Positions 9,040 through 21,126 of a DNA stretch of 64,000 bases are shown one piece after another. Every line of letters begins with the position of its first letter. Positions within the stretch are counted from its first letter, which is position 1. The stretch comes from Ditylenchus dipsaci (Eukaryota > Nematoda > Chromadorea > Rhabditida > Anguinidae): positions 248,001 through 312,000 of the forward strand of contig SADC01000006.1 of assembly GCA_004194705.1 (NCBI GenBank). Reading direction: 5' to 3'. A program made the translations under genes and the position numbers. The notes under the pieces were generated by a model. The model had not been told where the DNA came from. It worked only from the letters and a program-made list of their open reading frames with translations, and ran no database searches.

Positions 9040-12019
9040 TTAAAACAAATGAAACGCATTAAACCACTCTCCTTGAACAATATTGAAAAGATTTGGAAAT
9101 TTGTTGATCAAAAGCACCAGCATGGTCTAAATAGTATTTTGATTAAGGTATAAAATAGTTTGTTAAAGTAAACCTCATCGTCATCCACCATTCGGTCATT
9201 CACAGCCAAATCCACTATATTTTTCTCGTATAACTCATGAAATTGGTCAATGCTTTTCTTATCTCCAGCCAGAAATTCTCCACCGATTAAAGTTATGTTT
9301 GGCGGTAGAGTTTTTCCTTATTGTACAAACTAATAGAGTCATTCGTAGGCGACATCGGAAAACAGAGAATCATATTTTTCAATATACCAAATCATACATA
9401 TAGATGGACAATACTTTTTCGCAACTTTTTTTTTGCAGATTTGACCAAATTCACAAAAGCGTCAATCAATTCTAATTTTTTCATTAATGACCTGAAATTC
9501 TTTTCCTGCGGTGTTTTTCTATGTTTTGACCATTTTTGCTAAAAATCTGCTTTTTTAAACGTGAAGAATCCAAAATGTGATGCTTGTGCTTCAGGCCAAT
9601 TTTTTTACGAAAAGCAAATTTTTAGCAAAGTTGCTCAAAAATGCTAGAAACGCCATAGAAAAAGTAGGAAATTTTTGGCTTTTTTTCTAAATTGCTTGTT
9701 TTCCTTATAGTTTTGGCAAAATAGCGTAAAATTTTTTTTAAAAAAATATTCATCCGTAAGAATTGCCCAAACCTACTTTAATAATAGATATTTTTTCAGG
9801 TGGAAACTCCGGATCCCACTCGTAGTTGAATGGATACAGACTAGCGTTGCCTTTGCCGTAGGTAGCATCTATCCAGGCAAAAAATGTTGTATTGTAGACA
9901 TTTTCTTTCTGAAAAACACTTTTTAAAAAAATATATAAAATTCTATAAAATAGTTTACTGAAGCATTGCTCAAAAAGTAGCTCTTAGAATTTTCCAGTAT
10001 CATGAACTCTACACTGCTAGTCTCGGGCATGTCCTTAACTGCCTGATTCCAAGCCGGGTTCCAGGCACGACCTTGTTGTTCCTGCATAATAATATCGTTG
10101 AAAAGGTCATATTTTTTAAAAAGCGGAAGAGTTTCAATAGAAGTGTTGTAAATCTGTAAATAATGTTTTTCGAAATTTCATTTTCAGTTTAAAAGTAAAA
10201 GTTACTTTAGTAACATTTTCCAGCTGAACTTTTTTTCTGGTATTGTAAATAAATTCTTGGGAGTATTCATCAGTGAAAATGACCAAAGGCATTCGAAGCA
10301 GCAGAAACAACTTCAGGTGACTTTGGTAGCGCTCAAGATTTTCATCAAGGCTTGAGTCATTAGATAGATTTAGTGCGAAAAAGGCTGTTACTAGAGTAGT
10401 GTCACTGAAAGATTTGATAACATTAGTTGAAAAAAAAGTTTCTGGCTTTATACATTTTTAGATGGACCTTAAAAAATTGAATTAGTTTCTCAGGGTAATA
10501 ACTTATGCGGAAATGGGCTAGGAAAACGAGTCGTTGACGTCAAATGATATATATTAGCTTGGTGCATAAGTTCGCAGCTTTTTTAACACAAATTTTTTAA
10601 ATTTCTTATAACCTTTGTTTTGGAGTATTTTCGTATGCTAAAATTCTGCTGATGAAATGTTCTTTTTTTTCATCCTAAAAATATCAGCTTTTGAAATAAA
10701 TAATTAGTCTTTTGAGCAAAAACAAATAAAACACCACTATACTACTTTCTGATATTTGTAGGGTGAAGCTGCTACCGTATTTCCTTTAAAAAGATGGCCG
10801 GCCTCCTTATTTGGCTCTATTTTGCCTTGGTCCCCCTGTTATTTTTTTACGACTTTTTAGGCTTAGGCAATGGTAGGCCAGCGTATGTTAGGATGGGCTT
10901 AAACATATCTTAGACTCATGTTTAAGTCCATTCTAACATACGCTGGCCTACCCTTGCCTAAGGTTTTGCCCAAGGTTCAGCCTAAAAAATCACAGTAAAA
11001 AACAACGAGGGGACCAAGGCGAAAAACCCTCCATATTATGGAGTAGGGTCCCTTATTTTTTGGATGCCCGAAAATCGGAAAAGTTGGAATCCGGTATCGA
11101 GACTTTTAGGTGTTCAACCCAAATCTGAAAAATGTGATCAATAGAGCTCGCATGAGTTAAGAAAACGCATAAAACAGCTTTGCCAAATGATTTCTCTGGG
11201 CTGAGATAAAGGTCTTCAATGTCGAGGAGGCCGCCTTATTAGAGGAAATACGGTAATCCAATTTAGGAGCAACCAGGGGTGGGGTTACACTCAGGACCTC
11301 AAGGAATAGCCTAAAGTATCCTTTTTAAATAAATAGCCTTTTTTCTGATGTAACAGAGTCCAAATTGAGAAACAGGGCCCTAAATATCCTTTTTGAAAGC
11401 AGTGCTTGCGAGTTCGAAGTTTGAATTTGCCCGCCTGTCTTTTTTTTTCGTTTATTACTTTGTTTGTAGGCACAATCGCAGCACTTAAACCTGAGCCTTT
11501 ACTCACTTGAACTTATAACCGTCCCCTCAGATTTACCAGTTCCTCAAGTTAAATCAGCTTGGGGACCAAGGCGATTTTTTTTTAATTTTTTGACTGCACT
11601 TTTTTTTCATCTATAGTCTGAAAAAAATTAATCATGTTAAAATTTAATCATAAAAAAATTATTGGTGTGAAAATTTTCAAGAAAAATTGTCTTGGTCACA
11701 CCATATATAAAAGCTGATCTAGCTGAAGGGCGTTGTTTACTTAGGTTCGATTTAGCCAATAAATCTAAAGAAAAATATACCTTCTAGGAACAATGACTGG
11801 CAGTTCAAGTTCAATGTAGTCTTCATTGAAAAACTTGGTAGTTATATAAATCGCCAAGCCAACTAATAGAACGAAAGCTATTCCGACCAATTTGCTTCTT
11901 ATCTTCTGCCCTTGAACAGAAATATGTTAGACTAACAAAAATAATACTTATTTAAAATAAAAACTAACAAAATACATGAAATTTTCCCAGTTTGCGTCCA
12001 ATGTTTCACAGATGATCAT
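9040..12019 (-). CDS. HtrL/YibB-like family protein, type II membrane protein
   Basis: Well-supported exons, in order of transcription: 11910-11781, 10404-10206, 10153-9959, 9908-9777, a less certain exon ending at 9174, and 9126-9040 (stop TAA). The first encodes a basic stretch then one hydrophobic helix (VGIAFVLLVGLAIYI), typical of a Golgi/ER type II anchor. The lumenal part shows TLVTAFFAL, MPLVIFTDEYS, FFAWIDATYGKG, LIGGEFLAGDK and NRMVDDDE, in the order seen in HtrL/YibB proteins, a glycosyltransferase-like family of unproven activity. The 1.4-kb intron 11780-10405 holds nested palindromic elements. The exon upstream of 9174 needs a one-base correction near 9290 to stay open, and its 5' border is unclear. 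The N-terminal exon (ATG at 12019) is a guess because its phase does not fit. An AATAAA lies about 105 nt past the stop. Confidence 0.72.
10773..11255. mobile_element. TACCGTATT palindrome family copy with a nested GGACCAAGGC palindrome
   Basis: The ends TACCGTATTTCC and GGAAATACGGTA enclose a conserved interior (GTTCAACCCAAATCTGAAAA, GAGCTCGCATGAGTTAAG, GGGCTGAGATAAAGGTC). A complete GGACCAAGGC-family palindrome (about 10835-11020) is inserted inside. It lies in the big intron of the HtrL-like gene. Confidence 0.75.
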
Positions 12020-12281
12020 TATAAATTCTGAAAAATGTCGCGCATTATTGCTGTTGCATATTTTTAAACAGTTTTCCAAACTACAAAGTACGTAAACAAT
12101 ATGTTGGAGTGCTTGACTATGCTAACCTACTAGCGTATATGTATAGCGTATACAAAATCTGTATGCTGAACTCAAGCCAAAAAGAGCTAAATTTGACAAA
12201 CTTTAAATTTAACTTTGAAAAAAAAACCACAAAAAATAGTCGCAATTGAGTTGAGTAACCGAAAGACTTGAGTGAATGTGC

Positions 12282-12354
12282 GCCCGGTTAGCTCAGTCGG
12301 TAGAGCACCAGACTCTTAATCTGGCTGTCGCGGGTTCGAGCCCCGCATCGGGCT
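12282..12354 (+). tRNA. tRNA-Lys (CTT), copy 1
   Basis: The acceptor GCCCGGT pairs with ATCGGGC, the D arm is GCTCAGTCGGTAGAGC, the anticodon stem CCAGA/TCTGG encloses CTCTTAA (anticodon CTT), and the T arm is GCGGG-TTCGAGC-CCCGC. It is intronless. It lies between the HtrL-like gene (minus) and gene Y (plus) and is identical over its length to the copy at 15013. Confidence 0.95.
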
Positions 12355-12404
12355 TTCCCTTTTTACAATTTTATAGTTATTAAGAAGATATCAGCGTAAA
12401 AATT

Positions 12405-12725
12405 GAAGTGCAACAGGGCAACCCCCCCCCCCTTCCCTTCCCAAGGAGTACTTTTTTTTGAGTACTCTAAGCCTACTATTTTCCATTCCCTTGATTTTTT
12501 TCACCCCAATCCATTGCACGTAAAAGCCCACGTGCATCCTCCCCTCCAAAGAGTATTTTTCTCTAAGCGTCCTATTTTGGCTTCCCTTGATTTTTTTAAG
12601 TTTTTTTTTTGCAATGTGTAGCGCGCTAACTCAGGCTAAGGTTTAGGCTTAGGTTTGGATGAAAAAAGTCTACTTAGAGAAAAATACTCTTTGCTGGGGG
12701 GGGGGGTGGTGTTTGCACTTGAGTA
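12405..12725. mobile_element. GAGTATTTTTCTCTAAGC palindrome family, copy 1
   Basis: GAAGTGCAACAGGGCAACC, poly-C and GGAGTACTTTTTTTTGAG are inverted at 12660-12725 (GAGAAAAATACTC, poly-G, TTTGCACTTGAG). Related copies: 40878-41095 (gene X) and a half copy at 14330-14405. Confidence 0.7.
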
Positions 12726-12885
12726 ACTGTCCCATTGCAATGTGGAGTATGCTGGTCTTAAATCGAGATTTTGCTTTTTGTGCAGTAAAATTATTTCGAT
12801 TATTTCATGAATGATGGGTTTCATTTGCTTAAACGTGTACCATTATTATTCACTTTAGTTTCAGAAAACTTATTTCTATTCAATA

Positions 12886-14108
12886 ATGGTAAAAAGGTTG
12901 CAACAAAAACTCTGGACGGATTTTGAGAGTATATACGAAGGTACAGTTCTTTTTCTAATACTTTTGATCATTTAAATTTGATTATTTTTCCGCTATCTTT
13001 GATTAAACTCGAGTATTTATTCGAGTAATTTAAAAAATTCAATATTAAAATCAACACCCAAAACGTCGACATAGTGATTTCCAAGAATTCTTTCCGGAAA
13101 CTAATAAAATGATTTTCAGAAATCGAGCGCACACAAGAGTTACTATTGCTCGGCTTGCGAAAGTTGCAGAACTTCTTCACGCCGAAGCTCCGACTTTTCT
13201 GAGTTTTCGCTTCCTTCTTTGTCTTTCAACGATAAGAATGAACCGGTATTGATGGAGCTGAGCACAGAGCAGGTTGTGTTGGTTATCCACTCGATGAAGT
13301 AAAAAGCCAGAGAAGTTTACCTCCTATCCAGTGGTATTTTCAGTAGATTCGCTTTTTTAAATAAAATTAAAATATAATCCTCAAGGGTAATGGTGAAATT
13401 TATGCCTGAATATGGAAAAAAACCATGGCATCCGCGAGCTCAAATAGCTTTAAATGCATCACCTAACAACATTCAGAGATTCGGCAATGTAGTTAAGGCA
13501 AGATCTATTACAAAACACAACAAAAAACTTTTCATTTTAGGGAGAATCACATGGGACTGCTTACTTAATAATTGCCAGGTCCACTGCAAGGAAAGCTAAA
13601 TTTTCGATAATCTATTGCGGTATCTTGGGATAATGCGAATAATGCTCAAGATGTAGTGTGGCGGTCAAATCGGATGTCAATACATTCAAGATCTAAGTTG
13701 TTTGCCGACTTCAACGAGATTGGCTTTGTCAAACTATTGGAAGGAGCACCTGCTGATAAAATTCGAAAATGGGAATGGTATAAAATATTCAATATGTTAA
13801 GACAACAATAAGACGTATTTTCAGGGGAATGGTATACTCGAAGAGTAAATTTGTATAAATTTCATGTAAGAGATTATTATATTTAATTTCCAGACCTAAT
13901 TGACAAAAGAGTGACGGAATATTTTGAAGACTACCCTAGTAATGATGACTATTCCATCAATCTTCTAAACTCTGAATACCCATTCAAAGACTTGAATATT
14001 GCCTCATTCTCTGTCGAACAAGCCAACGAATATCTAGACGAAGCTATTGCTAGAGCTGTTGATGCTTTGAAAGATACAGTGCCTATTTGGAGAGAAATAA
14101 AACAATAG
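12886..14108 (+). CDS. Gene Y: unidentified six-exon gene
   Basis: Exons 12886-12940, 13120-13298, 13386-13491, 13541-13777, 13825-13844 (20-nt microexon) and 13894-14108 have good splice sites with matching phases and give about 269 aa. The product starts with a helical, charged region (KLWTDFESIYEEIERTQELL), continues through PEYGKKPWHPRAQIAL and GESHGTAYLIIARST, and ends in an acidic helical tail rich in Glu/Asp/Ala. There is no signal peptide or clear membrane helix, so it is probably intracellular. I do not recognise the family. Two single-base excesses break the frame: one T in the TTTT near 13192 and one G in the GGG near 13629. Removing one base at each restores both the frame and the phase of the next intron. 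It lies between the two tRNA-Lys genes. Confidence 0.65.
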
Positions 14109-15012
14109 ATAGATATGTTTGTATCTATTGATAGTTGTAACCCTATTCTTCCTATCAAAAATGTATGTAAATTATGTACAAAATTATAAATAATACATTT
14201 ATCATAATAATACATTTAATAATACATTAAATAATATCAATCATTCCTGAAAAAGCATCTCCAAAATTTTCGAATAAAAGAAGACCTTGAAACTAATTAG
14301 GTCTTAAAAATACAATTGTTTCGTCTGCGCAAAGGGTGTGAAATGGGTTAAAAGTGAGAAAAGTTAGCTTAGAGAAAAATACTCTTTAGAGGGAGGTTGC
14401 ACTTCATATCTGTGGATATCAGAAGTGAAAGGATCAGTTATACACTTATATGTCCTCCTACCAATAGCACCCAAAAATGTGTTTTTGGTGTTTTAGCATC
14501 TGTAAAGAATATGTTGGGTGGCGTCCGATTATTTTTCGGAAATTTTTTTCGGCCAGAATAAGTCTTTTTGCCCTGCGGGACCGAGTAAAACACATGGAAA
14601 AGGTACTGCGACATTCCAAAAACATTCAATTTAAACATCGATTTGTCAACTTTGGTCTACCGCACACAGAAACTCCGGTAATATCAGTAAACTGTTCGAA
14701 AAAGTGATAAAAAGACCAGAAAACTATGTGAGAAGAAGAGTGAGCGAGTCAAGCACTCGAAATCGAGTAATTCGAGTGATATTCATGTCGAGTACTCGAT
14801 TCGAAAATTTCAAGTGTCGAGTACCGAGTCAAACACTCGAAATTTGAGTTTGAAGCATAGAATTTAATAATCGAAGATTTTTATGAAATTTGCGAAATCA
14901 CCTTTTCATGGCTTACCAACTTCGAATGATTATATTTTTATCCGAAATTTCGACCAAAAGTCACACTTGAAATCGAGGAATCATATGAACCGTAAAAACG
15001 GTAAGAATGTGT

Positions 15013-15085
15013 GCCCGGTTAGCTCAGTCGGTAGAGCACCAGACTCTTAATCTGGCTGTCGCGGGTTCGAGCCCCGCATCGGGCT
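15013..15085 (+). tRNA. tRNA-Lys (CTT), copy 2
   Basis: Identical in sequence to the tRNA-Lys at 12282, with the same intact cloverleaf and anticodon CTT. The flanking DNA is unrelated apart from a short T-run after the gene that can serve as a Pol III terminator. The two copies bracket gene Y. Confidence 0.95.
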
Positions 15086-15213
15086 TCTTCTTTTTATTTT
15101 TTTTGACATTTTTTCAAGTGTTGTTTTTTTCAAATCGACTTTTTGGGGCGCCAATCCATTTTTCACCATTTTACCATTTTTCGGCGAATATTTTATCAAT
15201 TATTATCAATGTT

Positions 15214-15426
15214 TCAACACCATCAGGTAGCTCTGCGATTCTAGTTTCTGATGAAGTATTTTTTATTTTATCGTCTTGCAAAATGTTATGTAAACCATCA
15301 TTTCAAAGGAAGTCAGAACAATAACTTGGTTAATTTTTCGACCTCATTGTTTTACATTTTTGTAAGATAATGGAGTAAAAAATACTCCACTAGAAAGTAG
15401 AACCGCAGGCTACCTGATGGTGTTGG
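15214..15426. mobile_element. Palindromic MITE (CAACACCATCAGGTAGC ends)
   Basis: CAACACCATCAGGTAGC with CTGCGATTCTAGTTTCT and GAAGTATTTTTTATTTTATC is inverted as AATACTCCACTAGAAAGTAG ... GGCTACCTGATGGTGTTG. No coding sequence. Confidence 0.7.
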
Positions 15427-16052
15427 AACAACGAAAAAAATGTGAAATTTTATAGAGAACAGGCAAAACAATAGACCATGGAAATGGGTGTATGGATTTG
15501 CGCCACAAAAAGTATTGTCCGTTTTTGTGCCTCGTAAGATGCTCTGAAACATATTTTTACAATAATGTAGCTCAGAAAACATTTCTTAGTCAGCTCCGAT
15601 GTACGCTCTACTACTCACCATCTAACAAAAATAAAAATAAATAATAGGGGAAAAAACCGATTTTCATTCTTTACAAAAAATTCACAAATTCACAAGCAGA
15701 GTTACACATGGTAAGCTTTTTCAAAAAAAAGCTAGAACTTTTTGAATCTCAAAAAATACTCAAATAAGTTTTTTGTTGAAAAACTGAAATGCTGAGAAAG
15801 TTTTTAAGTTACTTTTTTAGTTTCAAAAAGATAAACCAATGTAAACACTGACTTTGAGAACAACGAAAAATTGCAGGAAGTTTTTTCAAGTGCTTGAGTC
15901 TCTTTGTCTTTGGCTTGTCTTCACTCTATTTTTGTTACATACAAACTAAAATGCAAAAAATTTAAAGTTTTATTAAAGTTAAGGTTAATTCATTATTAAA
16001 ATACAATCAAAAACTAGCTTAGATTTAATAATTTTGTGTTTTTTTACAAAAT

Positions 16053-19000
16053 TCAGTTGATGCAAGATCTCTCCTCATCAGGGAAGATAAACTCCATGTT
16101 CATCGTTCCGGCTTCAAACCACTTGGTCACCTGGTCTGATCGGGTCACGTACTCAGCTGGCACTCCTAATTGAACTTTTCGCTGGCATGCTGTAAATATA
16201 AATGATTCAGAAAAGTCACAGTTGAAACAGATATATAATAGGGGAGAGCAAGCTCGAATTTTAGGCGCTACCACGTTGATAAAAAATAGTTATTTAAAAG
16301 GAATTCATAAAAAACGGTTGACCAAAAATAGAATTGATCAAAAACCGGATTTCAAAAAAAAAATAAGTTTTTTTAAACTGTTTGGCAATATGAAAGTTTG
16401 CGATATTTTGGTTTCATCAATACCGTATTTGCTCTAATAATCGGCCACTCTCTATTAACGGCCACTCTCTAATAAACGCCACTCTCTAATAAACGGCCAC
16501 CCCCAGAACCTATATCTCAGTCAGAGTCAATATTTTCAAGTCTGTTTTATGCATTTTCTTAGTTACTATGAGCCCTCCTGTTCCACTTTTCAGATTGTGT
16601 TAAGCACCCAAAAATCTCAAAATCGAAATATTTTTTTTCGATTTTTAGTGTTGAAAATAAACGGCCATGGCGATTATTACAGCAAATACGGTAATTAGTT
16701 TAATAATTGTTCATCGCTATTCTGATATTGGGTTTTTCTTAAAGTTTCGAGTTACATATACTGTAATTGACTTCAAGCGATTGCTGATCGAGATTTTATT
16801 GTAATTTTCACTTTTAAGTGCTCTAAATGAATCTCGAAGACCAATACAGTAGCCCTGATGAAGCAAGCAGCTGCGATGTAAGTAAGCAAGAATGGTCTGA
16901 GGAAGTGGATCAAATCAAATTCAGGAGTCGATCAGAAGCAAACAAGTCGGTCGGAAGCGGAAGCGTGAACCTCAAATCCTCCGTCTCACAATCGAGTGGA
17001 TTAAAAGCAAAAAGGGAGAGCGGATGGCAATTCTGGATGGTAGAATTTTTTCTAAAATTTTGGATAGCATGTACTGTTCCAGGAGAAATCTATTCCGCTG
17101 GTTACAAGGATAAGCGACAGATCACTCATTAGAGATGCGTAAAGCGAAGTGAAGGCTTCTATCTCAAACTTCTAAACTTCTATCTCAAATACCGAACTAG
17201 CCGACAGGGAGATGTAAGTATAACGACATATTCAGACGAAATTATGCATAAAGATTAAGACTAGCGGACGTCAAATATTCTCGACTCGTTCGTAACTACA
17301 AACACGGAGGCCAATTCAGCCAACTTTTCGATCAGCTGAAATCGCTCGCCTATGTTCCTCCGACGGATGTTAAAGAAGCATTCGACTTGGTGATTCGCTA
17401 CAACGCTGAGTGTCCAATCACTCCGCCGAACAGAAATTAAGTGATCAGATTTATAAATATGTAAAATCCCAGTCTTTGTTATGTGATCTGACGGTGATTT
17501 GTTCGATTATGCTGAATAAAAAGTGTGAGGGTTTGTTCGTAGTTGATTTGTGTAAAGCTGTGTCTTAACTTGGGTAGGTCATGGCTAAATGTCGGAATAT
17601 GGACAGTCATTTGACCAAATTGTTTGCGTGCTAATTGTGGCATATTTCCAGCTCGAAATTCGTAATACTAACTGTGGAAATTATGGTAAAGCAACTGTGA
17701 AAATGGCCATAATTTGACAATATTTCGTCGTTTGGCCGAACTCATAAAAACCGCTAGTTGCTCATTTTTCAAGATTTCACTATCTCTAAATACTATTCAA
17801 TTCTAAAATAAACTGTGTAAATTCATCGAGAAATCTGGATGAACGTATTTATTACGAATTAAATATTTATAAAACTATTTTTGGTAAAAACTTCATATTG
17901 CCAAACAGTTTAAAAAAAACTTATTTTTTTTGAAATTCGGTTTTTGATCAATTCTATTTTGGTCAAACCCGTTTTTTATGAATTCCCTTTTAAATAAACT
18001 AATTTTTATCAACCGGTAGCGCCAATTTTTAGTATTACATTGTAAACATAGCCTACATAGAACTCAATTTTTTACTAACTACATTGAAAATCTGATATTT
18101 TGTCTAATTATTTTTTCGTGATTACTTTTTTGCCACCATGGAATTTGAGATTTGAAAAAAAATGAAATTTCGCCTGGTCTCCCTTTACCTATCAAAGTTT
18201 TTGAATTCCGCCAAATTTTATATAAAAATTTCCCTTTTGTGACTTTATATTGACTTTAATAAACTTGCTGTCATTAACTATGACTGCAAGGTTTAATTCA
18301 ATCGCAAAACCAAAAACTTTGAATAAAAAAAATTGGTGGTGATGCGAAAAAAATTGAGGGTAAGAAGGTCCAAGATGAACTTTCGAAACATTTTTTTCTC
18401 AAAAGTCAAATCTGACAATGTTATCAGACTTAAATATCAGTTTGCAATGTAGTTAGTGAAAAATTGAGTTCAGGAAGCTACGGACTATGTGAATAACCCA
18501 ATAATAAATTTCTAATAATTTAGCTTTCAGGCATTCATTTTTCTTAAATTTTTATTGGGTTGTTGATTTACTCGCTCAAAATAATGTTTTGATCACTTTT
18601 TCAGTTGTTTTTAAACCTGGCATTTCGGGGTGCGGAATAAATTTTTCAAGACCATTGGTCCCTGAAGGAAAGCACTCAAACTTTGGTCAAAAGTAATTTT
18701 TTTCGAAAAATTGACGTCCATCCTGAAAAGATGTTTTAAGTATCACAACTTTTATTGTCTGTTTGCTTCTTTATTAAATTTCTTAAATTGATTTAAAAAT
18801 TCGTTCAAATCTACCTTGATGCCGTCATTGCCTATAATTGAAAACTTTGAAATAATATGCTCAAAACTTTGAAGCTTACAATCATGGTAGATTTTGAGAT
18901 GCACATCCAAAGCAAGCACGCCACCAACTCCACCTTCAAGTTGTAGTTACCGTTGGCATCGGTTTGATGGCGGCCAGTTGGTTGTCAGAAGCTGAATTTT

Positions 19001-19200
19001 AAAAAAACTCGTTAACACTATTTTCAAAATTTTTGACCTACCCAAAGTGTTTTTGTTCCAGAGCTTGATCTGGGTGTTGTTCAATGGTTGACTGCCACAA
19101 AACAAGCGACCTTTGACACCCACCATCTGCTGGCGAAAGGCTTGTGCTGAGTAGAGCACAGCCAAAAAGCTAAGGCAATAAAAAGAACTTTGCTGGTCAT
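16053..19200 (-). CDS. Transthyretin-like (TTR) family secreted protein, gene A
   Basis: Exons 19200-19042, 18991-18880, 18831-18815 (17-nt microexon) and 16189-16053 (stop TGA), about 141 aa, the normal size for nematode TTR-like proteins. Seen in order: a signal peptide ([12 protein letters not shown]..), [56 protein letters not shown] and [10 protein letters not shown]. Such proteins are small secreted beta-sandwich proteins; a few act in extracellular signalling, but the role here is unknown. The frame breaks at a T-run in the signal peptide (about 19165), at AAACC (about 18965), at TTGAAGG (about 18945) and at the last junction; each is a one-base loss next to a homopolymer. A Mutator-like element occupies most of the 2.6-kb last intron. 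An AATAAA lies at 15969-15974 on the minus strand. It is either a recent pseudogene or a gene with sequencing errors. Confidence 0.75.
16421..16693. mobile_element. TACCGTATT palindrome family copy nested in the MULE
   Basis: Starts TACCGTATTTGCTCTAATAA and ends CAGCAAATACGGTA, with a short tandem of TAATAAACGGCCACTC at the left. The interior is the reverse of the conserved interior seen at 11100-11230 (GACTTTGACT/CTGAGATATAGG type, GAGCCCTCC, AGCACCCAAAAATCTC). Confidence 0.75.
17261..17440 (+). pseudogene. MULE transposase fragment (C-terminal part)
   Basis: A 59-codon open frame ending in TAA reads [17 protein letters not shown].. then [16 protein letters not shown].., which resembles the region just after the catalytic core of Mutator-like transposases (the 'LAFVPPEDV..AF' signature). 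The catalytic residues are not present. An upstream acidic, Ser/Lys-rich frame (16827-17132) may be the N-terminal remnant of the same gene. The strand is opposite to the host TTR gene. The assignment rests on this motif, the TIRs and the target duplication. Confidence 0.6.
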
Positions 19201-19324
19201 CTTTTAATGAATAAATATTCTGAACAACCAAGAATTTATGAATTTTGTCAAAAAAATACTTATTCATTTCACATATTGCTTATCACAGTCGACTCATGTG
19301 CAATGCTGGGCAATATTTCGCTCT

Positions 19325-19520
19325 TGGATTTGCTCTTGGCTTTGAGATTCTCCGCTCCTAGCCAAGAGAAGGAGCAAAAATTTACTGCCAGGAACCAAAA
19401 GCAAGAGCAAAAATTTTACAGCCAAAGCAAGAGCAGGCGTGGAAATTCTCAAGCTAGAGCCAAAAGCGGGAGTGAAAATTTGGAAGCCAAGAGCAAGAAC
19501 AGGAGCAAAGTTTTCAAAAC
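19325..19520. repeat. Imperfect tandem repeat (AGCCAAGAGCAGGAGCAAAA units)
   Basis: About eight diverged units of 22-26 bp built on AGCCAAGAGCAAGAGCAAAAATTT lie just upstream of the TTR-A start (relative to its minus strand). They could be in its promoter region. A frame runs through them only because the unit lacks stops. Confidence 0.65.
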
Positions 19521-19566
19521 CAGGAGCCAAGAGCTCAATTCGGTGACCCTGGCTCTTACGGTTTGA

Positions 19567-21126
19567 ATTTTAAAATGTTGGTCAATCTACTCGAAAGGGT
19601 TTTCAAAGTTCAGTCCTAGCCAAGTCAAAAATGGTCCGTGATATATAACCTGTGTACAACCGTCAAAAATTTCATCAATATATATATTTGTTAGCGCTCA
19701 CCTCTTAGACACACTGAGCCGATCCCAAGGATGCACGATTACCGAGGTTCGACTATAAAAAAATTTCGGTATGTAATGTAACAAAATACGCTTTTCGGCA
19801 ACTTCAAACGGGGTTTCAGGCCGTCCTGCCCGGAACCTTTTCGTCCCGCCCTAAGAGAAATTTTAAAATCAAAGCTTGTGTATCAACCCGTAGAGTTTGA
19901 TAGCTGGAAGAGAGTCTAGATCTTTAGATACTCTATTTAAAATTTACTGGTAAAATATAGACTTTCAAGGCATAATTAAGTATGGCCTAAGCCTTGATAA
20001 ATTAATACTATTTTCGACATTAAAAACATAATAAATGAAGGTCATGGCCTCGAAACTGAAAAACTGTAAAAGCCGTAAGCGAAAAAATGATACAGATTAA
20101 AGTCTACTAAATAAAAAGATGGAAAAAGAATGACTAAATAATGTGGACCAAGCTGCAAATATATTCTTTAAACTTTTTTAAAGCTGGACATTTTTATTTA
20201 TCTTCTTTGTTCAATGTAAAAACGGCTAATAATAAATCAAAGAAGGAATTGTTTGTCTCAAAGCAAGCGCTCAAACACCAAATGAGTAATTGATTCTGAT
20301 TTTTTTGTCGATTTCTTTGCCTACGAAAACAAACTAATTTTTGTTGAAGTATAAAATAACAGTTTTCGAAACAATTGCAGCAACACTTTTTTCTTAAAAG
20401 ATTTTACTGTAATATAGAAGACAACCTTATTACCTCATTTTCGGCCAACCTTCTTTTCGAATCATCGTGTTCCCTGAACAATTCTGAGCTACTTTAATTT
20501 TGGTCGACGTAATTTTGCGTGGTCGATTTACTTCTGAAAGTACAATAAGGAAACAAAATGAAGTCACAAAATGAGATTTTACCTTGTCCCCCTGTGGTTC
20601 GAAAAAGTTAGTACATAAGGAGGGACCAAGGTAAAATCTTAAATTTTCGGTGACCTCATCTCATTGTCTTATTGCACTTTCGTAAGTAAATTGACTACGC
20701 TGGCTCGAATATCTCCTCAAAATTGGCATATATTTTCAATAGAAGATAAAATTTTCTGCTAATTTTTTGCCACCACTTTGCTCCCTTTAACGTAACTTCC
20801 TGCAGGGACGACTTTTTGAACGTGAAATTAAATTTCTTTCTTACGAAAGTCAGAAAAAGTGGAGAGCACTCTTTATTTTTTGGTAGAGCTTTTTTTTGGA
20901 GCAAAAAATATTTCAAGCAAAAACAATTTGCTTTTTAGACATTTTTTCAAAAAAACATTTTCTTACATGCCAAATATTTCTCAATATGGTAGGAAAAAAA
21001 TTGATCGTAAAGTCCTTAATTTGTCACCAAGACTAATTCATATGACTAATATGACTATAAGACCAAGACCAAGACTACTAATATGAAAGCGCTGTCAATT
21101 CTGTGTCGAATGGTATACTGTTTGTA
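19567..21126. repeat. Intergenic; foldback at 20500-20705
   Basis: 20500-20705 is a palindrome with a GTGGTCGATTTACTTCTGAAAG motif and its inverse (AGTAAATTGACTACGCTGG), plus GTCCCCCTGTGG/GGAGGGACCAAGG in the middle. The rest of the stretch has no recognised feature. Confidence 0.55.

Larger units (their letters stand above)
16264..18023. mobile_element. Mutator-like element (MULE), internally deleted, inside the TTR-A last intron
   Basis: Terminal inverted repeats of about 135 bp (16264-16399 and 17888-18023) begin GGCGCTACC and share a GGTTGA-type block, the GAATTC...TTTAA segment and GTTTGGCAATATGAA at their inner ends. The insertion is flanked by AATTTTA (16257-16263) and AATTTTTA (18024-18031), an 8-9 bp target duplication differing by one T, as expected for Mutator-type transposition. 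The interior encodes a transposase fragment and contains another small palindromic element at 16421-16693. Confidence 0.8.

Noticed and set aside
19207..19566. Open frames on both strands rich in Gln/Ser/Lys
   Set aside because: Both are translations of the AGCCAAGAGCAGGAGC tandem repeat, not of a conserved gene.
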